Positions 16,914 to 25,393 are shown, numbered from the stretch's first letter. The stretch is 64,000 nucleotides of DNA from Alphaproteobacteria bacterium (GCA_005884685.1 VBAH01000076.1:124001-188000); one strand, 5' to 3'. Notes: generated by a model not told the origin, from the sequence alone. Numbers and translations are program-made.

Positions 16914-17675
16914 CTACGCGACCGTTCCACTCGAAACTCTCGCATCAAAAGTTCTCGTCAAATTTCGAAAATTGGAAGCAATAGCTTTTTCGGCGTCGGT
17001 TGTTGAAACTGACCAGAGTTTTGCGAAGCCCGCTGCCGCATCTGCAGCTTGCCACGGCATAAGTGAGGTGTGTCCGATCCTGGCAAACGGGCCGTCGGAC
17101 TCCGTGAGAATACGATTGCGCGGCATCTTCGCCGCTAGCGCACGGCCTTTTTGAGATGCAAGCATTGCCGGTCCGACGCTGAACCAGCAGCCTAGCGAGA
17201 TCGCCCGCTCCAGGTCCGACATGCTGCCGGAGAACCAGTGAAGGATCGGAGTGCCCGAGCCCGGCGAACTCTCAAGCCGGTCGAGAACCTCTTTTGCGGC
17301 GCGCCTGCTGTGGATGGAGAGGACTCGTCCGCCAGCCTGCTGGCATTCGCGGAGAACGTGCTCAAACACGGCAACCTGTGCCTTCCAGTGCGGGCGCAGC
17401 TCAGGCGAGCCGTCGAGTCCTACTTCCCCGACATACCGCGTGGCGGCCAGTATCCTATCGAAAAGTTGCAACTCGCTTTGGCGCTCGTGCGCGAGCTGGG
17501 GATGCAGGCCGAGAGCGGTCCTGATCCGGTCGGTTCCATTTGAGAGAGCTTGGGTGCCGTTCCAAGCGCTTGGAGTGGTCGTAACGGAGAGGACATAGAT
17601 TCCTTGGCGGCGGCATTCCTCGGCGACCTTGTGAGGGTCGGGATAGAGATCGAGGTGGCAGTGGAAGTCGATCAC
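16914..17675 (-). CDS. qatD: QatD, TatD-family metal-dependent hydrolase of the Qat defence system
   Basis: A 253-aa TatD-like protein with all metal-binding positions visible: MIDFHCHLD (HxH), GEVGLDG, LSIHSRRA, ILHWFSGS and LTESDGPF. TatD proteins are metal-dependent nucleases or hydrolases of the amidohydrolase superfamily. It is the last gene of a four-gene run, overlapping the qatC stop as ATGA (17672-17675). The order KAP ATPase, small protein, QueC-like enzyme, TatD-like nuclease is the QatABCD anti-phage system described by Gao and colleagues in 2020. All motifs are intact, so the protein is probably active. Its substrate in the system is unknown. Confidence 0.9.
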   Translation of the reverse strand: MIDFHCHLDLYPDPHKVAEECRRQGIYVLSVTTTPSAWNGTQALSNGTDRIRTALGLHPQLAHERQSELQLFDRILAATRYVGEVGLDGSPELRPHWKAQVAVFEHVLRECQQAGGRVLSIHSRRAAKEVLDRLESSPGSGTPILHWFSGSMSDLERAISLGCWFSVGPAMLASQKGRALAAKMPRNRILTESDGPFARIGHTSLMPWQAADAAAGFAKLWSVSTTDAEKAIASNFRNLTRTFDARVSSGTVA

Positions 17676-18949
17676 TTCACCCCCTGGTCGGCGAGAAAGT
17701 CTCCGACTTCAGCCAGCCCACGTTTGGCTATCTGCTTGTAGGGCCGCGACTTGTCGAGAAGCGGCGAGCTGAGGCTCGCGCCCAACACATCATCGATACC
17801 GTCTGATTTCAGCGCAGCGACGGCCACCGCAGCCGAGCGCACATCGTCGAATCTTGCGTGTTCGTCGTCGTCCTTTCCGAGAGTTTCGTAAACGTATTTC
17901 GTATTGTCCTTATGTCCCCACGCAAGAAAGGCTGCGCGCCGGATCATACACGGAACGCAACGTCCGCAGTGCTTGAAGCCGAACGTGCCGTAACGGCCGC
18001 AGCTCGTGGACGTATGCGCGAACTTGCGGAGAAAATCCTGATCCGCGCAATTTTTCAACATCTCGCCTTTGGTTTTGAACTGATAGGGATTCTCGATCCG
18101 AACGCGGAGCCCAGCCGCGTCTAGGAGCTGCTGAAGCATGGCTATGAATATCGGGTGGGTCGTACGCGTACTGAGGCTGCCAAGGCGCGCGGGAGTCAAC
18201 GGCGGATTGATGGAGATCAGGCCATTCTCTGAAGCATAGAGCGGGATCACGTCACCTTTCTCGTGCCGAGCAAGCGCGCTGGCCGCCAGAATGGCGTAGG
18301 CGTAGAAGATGATTGACCGTGATCGTTGCGACCGTTCGTTTGCGCCTGGACAATTAGCATTGTGATTGAGCTGGAGATGGGTAAGTCCGCCGCCGGTCTT
18401 CGTCGCAAAATATTTCTGGTTCTGCTTGTCGCCCGTCGCCACCTGGCTGACGAGAAAAGGCTTGGTGCCCGCGGCGGCAAGATCAAGCGCGCCGACAAGA
18501 CTGTCCAGGCCGCCTGAAAGAAGGGCAACGCAACTCTCCGCGGGCCTGTTTAGAACTTTCGGAGGGGCGGGCAGCATTCCGCCGCCCGTAAATTCGAGCG
18601 TCCAGACATCCGTGGTCAAGAACCGGAGCATCTTCTCCGCAAGCGCGGTGTGCGCCGTCCAGAATGCCGGGTCGTTAACGGCGACGCGGAGTGCAATCGT
18701 GCGCGTCCAGCCGTCCACGCATTTGGCACGTGAAATGCCGCCATCGGCGGCGACAACCGACAATGCGAGCGAGAGGAAGTCCCATGCCTTCGGAGCTACT
18801 TGCAATCCGCGCCGACGGATTTGGTTGAAAGTGGACGCTCCTGCGGATCCTTGCCCGTGCCTCTTGGGCTGGTCGTACAACACGACACCTATGTCGCGGA
18901 CCTTGCCCTTAAGGTCAGGGTGATCCGCAGGAGCGCATACGAGCCTCAT
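17672..18949 (-). CDS. qatC: QatC, QueC-like 7-cyano-7-deazaguanine synthase-family enzyme
   Basis: A 425-aa protein with a PP-loop ATP-pyrophosphatase motif ALLSGGLDSLVGALDL (residues 145-150 are SGGLDS) and a cysteine cluster near residue 330 (TSCGRYG, then KHCGRCVPCMIRR) that matches the zinc site of QueC. It is longer than housekeeping QueC (about 230 aa), with an N-terminal extension of about 130 residues, as expected of QatC. The housekeeping enzyme makes preQ0 nitrile; in defence contexts QueC-like proteins may modify a protein or nucleic acid. It overlaps qatB and qatD by ATGA on each side. No other queuosine genes lie nearby, which supports the defence assignment. Confidence 0.9.
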   Translation of the reverse strand: MRLVCAPADHPDLKGKVRDIGVVLYDQPKRHGQGSAGASTFNQIRRRGLQVAPKAWDFLSLALSVVAADGGISRAKCVDGWTRTIALRVAVNDPAFWTAHTALAEKMLRFLTTDVWTLEFTGGGMLPAPPKVLNRPAESCVALLSGGLDSLVGALDLAAAGTKPFLVSQVATGDKQNQKYFATKTGGGLTHLQLNHNANCPGANERSQRSRSIIFYAYAILAASALARHEKGDVIPLYASENGLISINPPLTPARLGSLSTRTTHPIFIAMLQQLLDAAGLRVRIENPYQFKTKGEMLKNCADQDFLRKFAHTSTSCGRYGTFGFKHCGRCVPCMIRRAAFLAWGHKDNTKYVYETLGKDDDEHARFDDVRSAAVAVAALKSDGIDDVLGASLSSPLLDKSRPYKQIAKRGLAEVGDFLADQGVK

Positions 18950-19794
18950 GTTGCGTCGACCTCAAAGACCTGAAACGCCTCGCGCAACGCATCGCGGGCG
19001 AGCCCCCCGACTTTGCGTGGGCTGAGGGTCTCCCCCAATGTCCGCAACCGTCGGAATTGCGCTGCGACCGTCTCCCGAATGTAGTCAGCAATATCTTTCA
19101 TTCTCGAAAGCGCGGATGCTGCGCTTGCCGCGTTCTTCATGAACGACTTGCCGAGATCCAGCCAAGCCCGGTTGAAAACATCGCGCGCCAGATAGCGCTC
19201 GACGGCGAATAGTCGCTCTTCCTCGGTCAGATCGAGAAGATCGGCATTTGGATACTGGTCAAGAAGGGCCGCAAGCGCGCGTTGCATCGCATCGCGCGCA
19301 GCCTCCGCGTCTTGCGTCCCGTCCACTGGACGCGCGGCCTCGATAATCGCGTCCATAACTTCCTGCGCGGATTTCCCGGCTAGAAGGTTTCTGTCGAGCG
19401 GGCTGCCCGTCTGCGCTCCGCCCGAAGCGATGGTCGAGAGGGCGTTATAGAACGAGCCGGCAGTTTGGGTCGTTCCTCCGAAGCGGTGAACCGCATTCGC
19501 CGAGCCTTGCAGACCCTTGTTCACGTAGTGGCCCAGGCCGCGCCGCATGTTGCTGTTTGATCCGGTGCTCGCAAACTGGCCCACATGATATCGCGCGGAC
19601 CCGAAGCGCCCTTGCGGCGCGATCGGTCCTAGTGCCGGAGCCGCCGGCGGCTGCGGCGGCCGATGCTGGCCTTCATTCGCGTCATCGCCGTTGCCGGCGG
19701 CCTGATCGCCGTCGTCCCGGTTTCCGTCATCCTGATCCCCATCAGCGGGATCGGGCGGCAGCGGCGGCGGAGTCCACGGCGGAAAGAGCGGCAC
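18946..19794 (-). CDS. qatB: QatB, system-specific protein with disordered N-terminus
   Basis: A 282-aa protein. Residues 1-60 are low complexity (PPLPPDPADGDQDDGNRDD, then Pro/Ala-rich) and surely disordered. The rest has GSARYHVGQFASTGSNSNMRRGLGHYVNKGLQG across about residues 65-97, characteristic of QatB-like proteins, then a mostly helical C-terminal region with AAASALSRMKDIADYIRETV. No enzymatic motif is visible. Position between the KAP ATPase and the QueC-like gene identifies it. QueC-like systems have been proposed to modify a partner protein, so QatB is a candidate partner, but that is inference. A gap of 24 nt separates it from qatA, and its stop overlaps the qatC start. Confidence 0.82.
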   Translation of the reverse strand: MPLFPPWTPPPLPPDPADGDQDDGNRDDGDQAAGNGDDANEGQHRPPQPPAAPALGPIAPQGRFGSARYHVGQFASTGSNSNMRRGLGHYVNKGLQGSANAVHRFGGTTQTAGSFYNALSTIASGGAQTGSPLDRNLLAGKSAQEVMDAIIEAARPVDGTQDAEAARDAMQRALAALLDQYPNADLLDLTEEERLFAVERYLARDVFNRAWLDLGKSFMKNAASAASALSRMKDIADYIRETVAAQFRRLRTLGETLSPRKVGGLARDALREAFQVFEVDAT

Positions 19795-19818
19795 GTCGAT
19801 GGCGAGCCGTTGCTGGAG

Positions 19819-21675
19819 CTAGATGTTCCCACCGGCGGCCCTCGCTTTGATGGCTCTCTTGACCGACGTTGCAACGTCCGGCTTTTGCCAAGCTGTGAAG
19901 ACTTCGCTGGACCAGGGTTGGTCCGCGATTTTGGGAACAATGCTCGGTTTGATGGCCGATCCCGGCAGGGTGCTCAGGAAAACGGCCAGCCTGCGTCCTT
20001 GAGCGGGGTCGATCGCTCCGGCTGTCAGGGCTGCATCAAGGATCGGCGGCACACCCCATTCCGTCTCCCGCCGTGACCGATCAACAATCCGGTCCATGAT
20101 GATCCCAAGTTCAGGACGCGGCAAAAGCGCAAGACGGTCGCGCAGCTTGTCCGCCATCTCTGGGCTTTCGATGACCGCCGTAAGCAGTTCCGCTCCCTCG
20201 GACGAAAGCCGGTCTTCCGGCGTGATCAACGGCGCGTGTTCCCGGCTCACGTAGAGGATGCCACGAAGTTCGTGTGTCCCGAGATGCGGTGGCAAGGCCA
20301 GCCATTCGAGAAGGAAGGCGTCATCCCATGGCGGCTTCACCTCAGGCTTTTCGCCCGCGTCGATCTGATCTTCCCAAGGCTTGAGAAATTCCGGAATTCC
20401 ATCTTCGCTGGCAGTAACCGCCTTGATCACCGCATCATACGCGGCCGGCGGGGCGCACCTCTCGAACAACAGCATCTTAGTCAGCGCGGATTCATCCACG
20501 GTGACGTGATGTTGCCGCGCAATCGTCATGCGTATCGAAAGCGCATTCAGAAACCGTTTGATCAGCCGCGGATTACCGGCGATCTGCGTCGCCTTCGTCA
20601 TGAGCGGCGCGATCCGGTCCGCGGTCTCGAACCGAGCAACAAGGTCGGCTGGATAATCAGCGTGAAGCGTCATCATGAACGCCCGATCGACGCGCTGGCG
20701 TTTCCAAGCTTGCCCGAGCTGCAAGCAGACCTTTTTTCGTATCGTTTCCTTGTCGGGTTCCGGAAGCGAGCTGTTTTCCACGAACACAAGCATGAGATAC
20801 GCGCGCACCTCCTGCGTGCCGAGCGGCGGAACGCGGATAGGCACCTGGATGAGCTTGTCGAAATAGTTGGTGACGAGCGTTTCATCGACGCCGTCGAAGT
20901 GGCGGCGGACGGCGTGCTTGATCATCGTCTCGTCGGCGGCGATCACAAAGGCGGTGTGCTCAAGGAACAGAAAAAGCCGGATCGCTTCGAGCGTCGAGAT
21001 GGTGGTGGGCGGCAGACAGCGGTCGAGGTCGTCGATTAACACGACCAGCGTGACGTTCATTTCCTTGAGCGCTGCCTCGAAGGAATCGCGGATCGCTTGG
21101 ATTTCCTTCGGCGGCGAAGTGTCGGCAGCAGGCTTGAGCAAGCCGCCCGCGGCACCCGCGATCTCTCCGCCTTTTTCTCCCAGTTTGGCCAGCTCGCCGC
21201 CGCCCCCGCCGCCGGTTACGGCCTTCTTCCCGAGTTCGAAGATTTCGCCGACAAGTCCTGCGGGAGGAAGTCCGAGGGCGAGAGCCAGGGCAGATGGCGC
21301 GACGAGCTTTGCCGCGCGCAGCCAGTCCACGCGCTTGAGAAGGTCCTGCGCTTTGTCGATTCCGGTTTTGCGCTTTTCAGCTTCGGTCACCAGCGTTGTA
21401 GCGATCACGTCGAGAAGGGCGGCTCGCGCGTCGTCATAGCCTTGATAGAGCCAGGCGTTGAACTCGACGAAAATGAAATTCTCGGCTCGTCCTTCCGTCC
21501 GACCTGTGAGGCCGCGACGGATAAGGCGAATCATCGACGATTTGCCCATACCCCAAGCGCCGGACACGCCGATCGAGATCGGCTTTCCGCTTGCCTGCAC
21601 GATGATCTCTGCCACCGTGTCGGCGACGCCGGTGAAATTCAGGAAGTCGCGATCGGTATCGTTGTCAGCCCACAT
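19819..21675 (-). CDS. qatA: QatA, KAP-family P-loop NTPase
   Basis: A 618-aa KAP ATPase. GVSGAWGMGKSSMIRLI is Walker A (Lys45), and LVVLIDDLDRCLPP near residue 215 is the KAP Walker B with the DDLDR signature. ETLVTNYFDKLIQVPIRVP and NPRLIKRFLNALSIRM are further KAP hallmarks. A hydrophobic and Gly-rich insertion (LVAPSALALALGLPPAGLVGEIF, then GGGGGGELAKL) at about 115-165 could be a membrane-associated hairpin, as KAP proteins often carry between Walker A and B. It is the first gene of the qat operon and is divergent from abiEi, with an unusually AT-rich 199-bp region between them. Probably acts as the sensor or motor of the system. Confidence 0.9.
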   Translation of the reverse strand: MWADNDTDRDFLNFTGVADTVAEIIVQASGKPISIGVSGAWGMGKSSMIRLIRRGLTGRTEGRAENFIFVEFNAWLYQGYDDARAALLDVIATTLVTEAEKRKTGIDKAQDLLKRVDWLRAAKLVAPSALALALGLPPAGLVGEIFELGKKAVTGGGGGGELAKLGEKGGEIAGAAGGLLKPAADTSPPKEIQAIRDSFEAALKEMNVTLVVLIDDLDRCLPPTTISTLEAIRLFLFLEHTAFVIAADETMIKHAVRRHFDGVDETLVTNYFDKLIQVPIRVPPLGTQEVRAYLMLVFVENSSLPEPDKETIRKKVCLQLGQAWKRQRVDRAFMMTLHADYPADLVARFETADRIAPLMTKATQIAGNPRLIKRFLNALSIRMTIARQHHVTVDESALTKMLLFERCAPPAAYDAVIKAVTASEDGIPEFLKPWEDQIDAGEKPEVKPPWDDAFLLEWLALPPHLGTHELRGILYVSREHAPLITPEDRLSSEGAELLTAVIESPEMADKLRDRLALLPRPELGIIMDRIVDRSRRETEWGVPPILDAALTAGAIDPAQGRRLAVFLSTLPGSAIKPSIVPKIADQPWSSEVFTAWQKPDVATSVKRAIKARAAGGNI

Positions 21676-21800
21676 CTGTTGCCGTGCGCCTTTCCTTGGG
21701 ACTTACAGGGGAGAACGTAACAGAAACAGACTATCGCCACAAACGGACTCTTATCTTTCTTTCCACGAAACAAAGGATTTTGCGGCGTTTTGGTCTCTTC

Positions 21801-21828
21801 TTGTAAAGCCCACTTTTGATGATATAGT
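21801..21828 (+). promoter_or_regulatory. Predicted promoter of the abiE operon
   Basis: TTGTAA at 21801-21806 and TATAGT at 21823-21828 are separated by 16 nt and match the sigma-70 consensus at 4 of 6 and 5 of 6 positions. The region is strikingly AT-rich compared with its surroundings. Transcription would begin near 21835, about 40 nt upstream of the abiEi ATG at 21875. The assignment is by eye only. Confidence 0.45.
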
Positions 21829-21842
21829 TGTTAGCATAACAA
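21828..21842. promoter_or_regulatory. Inverted repeat TTGTTA-N3-TAACAA, likely AbiEi operator
   Basis: A perfect palindrome with 6-bp arms and a GCA centre immediately downstream of, and touching, the predicted -10 box of abiEi. AbiEi antitoxins are known to bind inverted repeats in their own promoter and repress it, so this is the natural operator candidate. The site is the only clear palindrome I found in the qatA-abiEi intergenic region, so it could also influence qatA. Confidence 0.45.
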
Positions 21843-21874
21843 AGGAAAACACTGTGTTTTGCGAAAGATAAGAA

Positions 21875-22732
21875 ATGGACTTTGCCGTTAGGTCGTTGTC
21901 GTCTCAGGAGAGCAAGGTGGTGCTCGCGCTCAGCGAGCAAGGCCGCCGCGCGATTACGCGAACTGAAATTATAGAGCTCCTTGGCACCTCTCCCCAAGCT
22001 GCCGACCACATCATCCGCTCGCTTCGCCGCAAGGGCTGGCTGGAGCGCGGCGGCTGGGGACGATATCTACTAATTCCCCCGGATCAGGGGTGGCAGGCGC
22101 TCGGCGAGTCAAATCTTCTCGCGCTCGCAAGCAGCATTGCTAACCCGTATTACTTCGGCTTCGCCACGGCGGCAGCCCATTACGGGCTGACGACGCAGAC
22201 CCGCAGCACGATCTTTCTTGTGACGCCCCGACATGTCCGCCCTAAGGAAATCCAGGGGACCAAAGTGCGGATCATCAAGCTTGCGCCAAAGCGCTTCTTC
22301 GGCTTTGGCGAGGTCGATGCCCTTGGCTATTCGGTCATGATGTCGGATCGCGAGAAAACCGTGCTGGACTGCATTGACCGGCCGCAGCTTGGCGGCGGGA
22401 TCGGCGAGGCGGCGACAATATTTGCTGCCGCGGCGCGCCGCTTCGATTGGGAAAAAGCTGTCTCGTACTTGAAGCGGATTGGCTCCGTCTCGCTCGTGCG
22501 CCGCGTCGGCTGGCTCGCCGGCTACACGGGCGCGGATATTCCAGATTCGATTCTGACGCAGATGCGCAGCATGACCGACCGGCCCGGCCTTTCGTTTATC
22601 GGTCCCCGCAAGCCGTCTGACGAAGCGATTGGCTACGCGCGTGACTGGCATCTGATGGTGAATGTCGCACCGTCCGCGGTTGCCGAGGCCGCGGGGCGCG
22701 CGAAACGCCGCAAGATCGGCAGCGGAGCTTAG
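21875..22732 (+). CDS. abiEi: AbiEi-family antitoxin / transcriptional regulator
   Basis: A 285-aa type IV antitoxin. The N-terminal winged helix is LVLALSEQGRRAITRTEIIELLG-like (VVLALSEQGRRAITRTEI, then SPQAADHIIRSLRRKGWLERGGWGRYLLIPP). The C-terminal antitoxin domain has NPYYFGFATAAAHYGLTTQ, TIFLVTPR, FGFGEVDALGYSVMMSDREKT and ASYLKRIGSVSLVRRVG-like segments. It should repress its own promoter and counteract the AbiEii nucleotidyltransferase. The two genes are 2 nt apart. The translation start lacks a strong Shine-Dalgarno sequence. AbiE systems cause abortive infection and also stabilise mobile elements, fitting an island next to a tRNA gene. Confidence 0.88.
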   Translation: MDFAVRSLSSQESKVVLALSEQGRRAITRTEIIELLGTSPQAADHIIRSLRRKGWLERGGWGRYLLIPPDQGWQALGESNLLALASSIANPYYFGFATAAAHYGLTTQTRSTIFLVTPRHVRPKEIQGTKVRIIKLAPKRFFGFGEVDALGYSVMMSDREKTVLDCIDRPQLGGGIGEAATIFAAAARRFDWEKAVSYLKRIGSVSLVRRVGWLAGYTGADIPDSILTQMRSMTDRPGLSFIGPRKPSDEAIGYARDWHLMVNVAPSAVAEAAGRAKRRKIGSGA

Positions 22733-22734
22733 CC

Positions 22735-23649
22735 ATGCTGACAAAGCCGCAAGTCCAGCGCTACGCGGCAGAGTCCAGTCTTCGTGACATCATGATCGCG
22801 GAGAAAGAGATTGTACTGACATTCCTTTTGCAGCTTCTTGCCGAGCGCGGGCCACTCAAACGCCTCGCCTTCAAGGGCGGCACCTGTCTTCGGAAGATAT
22901 TTATCGGCAGCCAAGGCCGTTTCTCGACTGACCTTGATTTCACCGGGACTGAGGAACACGACCATGAGGACGTGATCCTCGACATGATGGGAGCGTTTGC
23001 AGAACCGTTTCATGGCATCCAGTTTTCAATTCCGGACAAAAGCTACTATGAGGCGGATGATGGCGTGTCTTGGGGCGTCAATCCCGTTTACATCCATGAT
23101 TGGAACAAGAGCGGCGAAAGCGAAATCAAGTTTCAGGTCAGCCGGCGCGAAACACCTACGCTTCTTACCGAGCGACGCGCACAGATCAAGCAGAGCTACT
23201 TTGCATCGCTGCCGTTCCCGCCGACAGACATACATTGCCTCGCCCTCCCGGAGGTTCTCGCCGAGAAAATACGTGCATGTTATCAGCGCAACAAAGCACG
23301 CGACGTATATGATCTCGCGATCTTCGCGACTCGTCCCTTGAATCAGCCGCTGATCCGCAGGCTCGTGGTCCTCAAGCTCTGGCAAGTCCGAGATGCCTTC
23401 GATCCCCGACGCTTCGCCGCGAAGCTGAAAGACGGCAAAGCTTTCGATTGGGACGATCTTGCACAGCTAACGCGGCACGGCCACCCGCCGAACAAGGAGA
23501 CCATGATTACGGATTGCGTCAAGGGATATGCGTTTCTGTCGGCTCTGACAGATCAAGAGTTTGCTTTAGTGAAAGACTCGCATCAACGGGAACGTGAGTT
23601 GTACGCGGCCCTCAAAGCTTCCTGTCTGGATTTGGTTCAAAGCGCCTGA
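22735..23649 (+). CDS. abiEii: AbiEii-family nucleotidyltransferase toxin
   Basis: A 304-aa nucleotidyltransferase of the AbiEii/DUF1814 group. LAFKGGTCLRKIF and FSTDLDFTG provide the GG-x-S/T and DxD motifs of the fold; CLALPEVLAEKIRACYQRNKARDVYDLAIF contains the conserved motif with Lys and the RD-x-YDL segment. Family toxins transfer nucleotides to targets such as tRNA, blocking growth; which target is used here is unknown. The start codon is 2 nt after the antitoxin stop. The gene is full length and appears active. It is the last gene of the island before the tRNA gene. Confidence 0.9.
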   Translation: MLTKPQVQRYAAESSLRDIMIAEKEIVLTFLLQLLAERGPLKRLAFKGGTCLRKIFIGSQGRFSTDLDFTGTEEHDHEDVILDMMGAFAEPFHGIQFSIPDKSYYEADDGVSWGVNPVYIHDWNKSGESEIKFQVSRRETPTLLTERRAQIKQSYFASLPFPPTDIHCLALPEVLAEKIRACYQRNKARDVYDLAIFATRPLNQPLIRRLVVLKLWQVRDAFDPRRFAAKLKDGKAFDWDDLAQLTRHGHPPNKETMITDCVKGYAFLSALTDQEFALVKDSHQRERELYAALKASCLDLVQSA

Positions 23650-23987
23650 GCGTCCGCTCTGTGGAGGCGCGCTTTCTAGCCCCAAGATCGCGCACCACGG
23701 TCATTTCAGAACTCGGTCCGAATTTCGAGGCCCGTTGCACTTGCCCGCCGCCTAGACTTTCGAAAAGAGCAAACCTCACGCAACTAGGATGAAAATAAAA
23801 TCAGCAGGTTAGGAGCTGCGCACTAGAATTGGCGAAGTGCGGAGGTTCAGAGATTATCGGATGAATAGAGAGGATTGCGAGATGTTCCCGGATGAGCCGA
23901 GTGCGTAGGTCTGCGTGAGAATCCTTGGCATAACTGGGCCCCATACGCTTCAGAGCACCCACCAGAGACTTTCCGCGCTGGGCCAGC
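23650..23987. other. 338-bp island/tRNA junction without a gene
   Basis: No ORF with coding character is visible. The stretch is of mixed composition with an AT-rich patch (about 23775-23805). It separates the abiE operon from the 3' end of tRNA-Ser and is where an attachment-site arm of the island would be expected. I found no second copy of the tRNA 3' end within the window. Confidence 0.5.
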
Positions 23988-24077
23988 TGGCGGAGGGAGT
24001 GGGATTCGAACCCACGATACGGTTTCCCGTATACACGCTTTCCAAGCGAGCGCCTTCAGCCACTCGGCCATCCCTCC
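23988..24077 (-). tRNA. tRNA-Ser (anticodon GGA) with encoded CCA
   Basis: Read on the minus strand the gene starts GGAGGGATGGCCGAGTGG. It has the anticodon loop CTTGGAAAG (anticodon GGA), a long variable arm (GTATACGGGAAACCGTATC) typical of class II tRNA-Ser, the T-loop GGTTCGAATCC, and the matching acceptor strand TCCCTCC, a G discriminator and an encoded CCA at 23988-23990. All stems pair. Its 3' end faces the defence island, the usual geometry for elements that integrate into tRNA genes. Confidence 0.97.
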
Positions 24078-24133
24078 GGCGGGCGTGTTTTGAAGCCTTG
24101 CCGGGCGCATTGCAAGCTGGCTAACCGGCGCTC

Positions 24134-24212
24134 CGGCGTCCCGTTCGCGGCTTGCAGGGTGGCCGAACGGCGAGGCTGGGGTTTGCCGCGCGCGCAATTG
24201 AACGGGACGCCG
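24134..24212. repeat. Inverted repeat with 13-bp perfect arms
   Basis: CGGCGTCCCGTTC at 24134-24146 is repeated in reverse complement at 24200-24212, and the flanks CCGGCG/GCCGG extend the pairing imperfectly. The arms are 53 nt apart. It lies upstream of the tRNA gene on one side and 55 bp before a small membrane-protein gene on the other. Function unknown. Confidence 0.6.
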
Positions 24213-24267
24213 CGCCGGAGTAAGCGGATGTCCGCCGGTTCCGGCGGCCGACCAAAGAGTACCCGAC

Positions 24268-24588
24268 ATGATCCGCTTTGTGTTCCGCTTCATCGGCCTG
24301 TGGATTCTGGCGGCCGGGTTCGTCGCGCTGGTGCGCGACGGCACCAAATCGATCGCCGGCAATGCGGTGTTCATCACCAAGCTGGGCGAGGACTGGAACA
24401 ACATCCATTCCACCAGCCTGCAGTTGCTTCAGCCGGCAATCGAGCGCCACGTCGCGATCTGGCTCTGGGATCCGGTCACGCTGACCATTCTGACCGCGCC
24501 GACCTGGCTGGTGCTCGGCATTCTGGGCTCGCTCTTTATCCTGATCGGCCGCAAGAGAAAGCCACTGATCGGCTACGGGCGGGATTGA
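24268..24588 (+). CDS. Small two-helix membrane protein, hypothetical
   Basis: A 106-aa protein with two hydrophobic segments, about residues 4-22 (FVFRFIGLWILAAGFVALV) and about 75-97 (ILTAPTWLVLGILGSLFILI), separated by a soluble stretch with DWNNIHSTSLQLLQPAIERHV. The C-terminus is basic (GRKRKPLIGYGRD). It resembles conserved hypothetical membrane proteins of Bradyrhizobium and relatives, but I know no function. It is the first chromosomal gene to the right of the tRNA and precedes msrA by 135 bp on the same strand. Confidence 0.72.
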   Translation: MIRFVFRFIGLWILAAGFVALVRDGTKSIAGNAVFITKLGEDWNNIHSTSLQLLQPAIERHVAIWLWDPVTLTILTAPTWLVLGILGSLFILIGRKRKPLIGYGRD

Positions 24589-24723
24589 CGTCAGCAGGCG
24601 CGGCTCGCTCGCGGCTGCGTGATCGGACAGCGGCCCGCCGCTGCGGCCTTGTGATGCCCGTTGGCCGTGCGGAACCTGCCCGCTGCGCTTATATTGGCGT
24701 CGCGAGATGTCAGGGAGACCGCG

Positions 24724-25380
24724 ATGTTCATGTTCAGGAAAAAGCTCGAAATGCCGTCTGTCGCCGACGCCCTGCCGGGCCGTCCGAATCCGATCCCGAC
24801 GGCGGCTACCCAATACGTGCTGAAGCGTCCGCTGAAAGGCCCGTATCCGGCCGGTTTCGAGACCGCAATCTTTGGGCTCGGCTGCTTCTGGGGCGCGGAG
24901 CGCGTGTTCTGGAAACTGGGCGACGGCATCCACACGACCGCGGTGGGCTATGCCGGGGGCGTCACGCCGAACCCGACCTACGAGGAGGTGTGCTCCGGCC
25001 GCACCGGGCATAACGAGGTGGTGCTGGTGGTCTATGATCCGAGCAAGATCTCATACGAGAAGCTGTTGAAGGCCTTTTGGGAGAACCATGATCCGACCCA
25101 GGGCATGCGCCAGGGCAACGACGTCGGCACCCAATACCGTTCGGGCATCTATGTGACGACGCCCGCGCAGCGCAAAGCTGCCGAAGCCTCCAAGGCGGTG
25201 TATGAAAAAGCGCTCGCGGCCGACCGCTATGGTCCGATCACGACGGAAATCGCCGATGCGGGCGAATTCTACTTCGCCGAGGACTATCACCAGCAGTATC
25301 TCGCCAAGAATCCGGCCGGCTACTGCGGCCTCGGCGGCACCGGCGTGAGCTGCCCGATCGGGACAGGTGTGGCGGCCTAG
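24724..25380 (+). CDS. msrA: Peptide-methionine (S)-S-oxide reductase
   Basis: A 218-aa MsrA that reduces methionine-S-sulfoxide in oxidised proteins, using thioredoxin as electron donor. [14 protein letters not shown] holds the catalytic Cys54; [45 protein letters not shown] (split over about residues 115-138) and [15 protein letters not shown] are all characteristic. A resolving cysteine is likely among the C-terminal [10 protein letters not shown] residues. The start at 24724 follows a GGGAG ribosome binding site; a longer frame from 24661 has no homology. Cytoplasmic: no signal peptide is seen. Confidence 0.95.
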   Translation: MFMFRKKLEMPSVADALPGRPNPIPTAATQYVLKRPLKGPYPAGFETAIFGLGCFWGAERVFWKLGDGIHTTAVGYAGGVTPNPTYEEVCSGRTGHNEVVLVVYDPSKISYEKLLKAFWENHDPTQGMRQGNDVGTQYRSGIYVTTPAQRKAAEASKAVYEKALAADRYGPITTEIADAGEFYFAEDYHQQYLAKNPAGYCGLGGTGVSCPIGTGVAA

Positions 25381-25393
25381 CCTCGAACAATCT

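Noticed and set aside
23988-24077. Direct repeat of the tRNA 3' end as left attachment site inside the window
   Set aside because: I searched by eye for GGATTCGAAC and neighbouring bases and found no second copy; the left end of the island probably lies outside.
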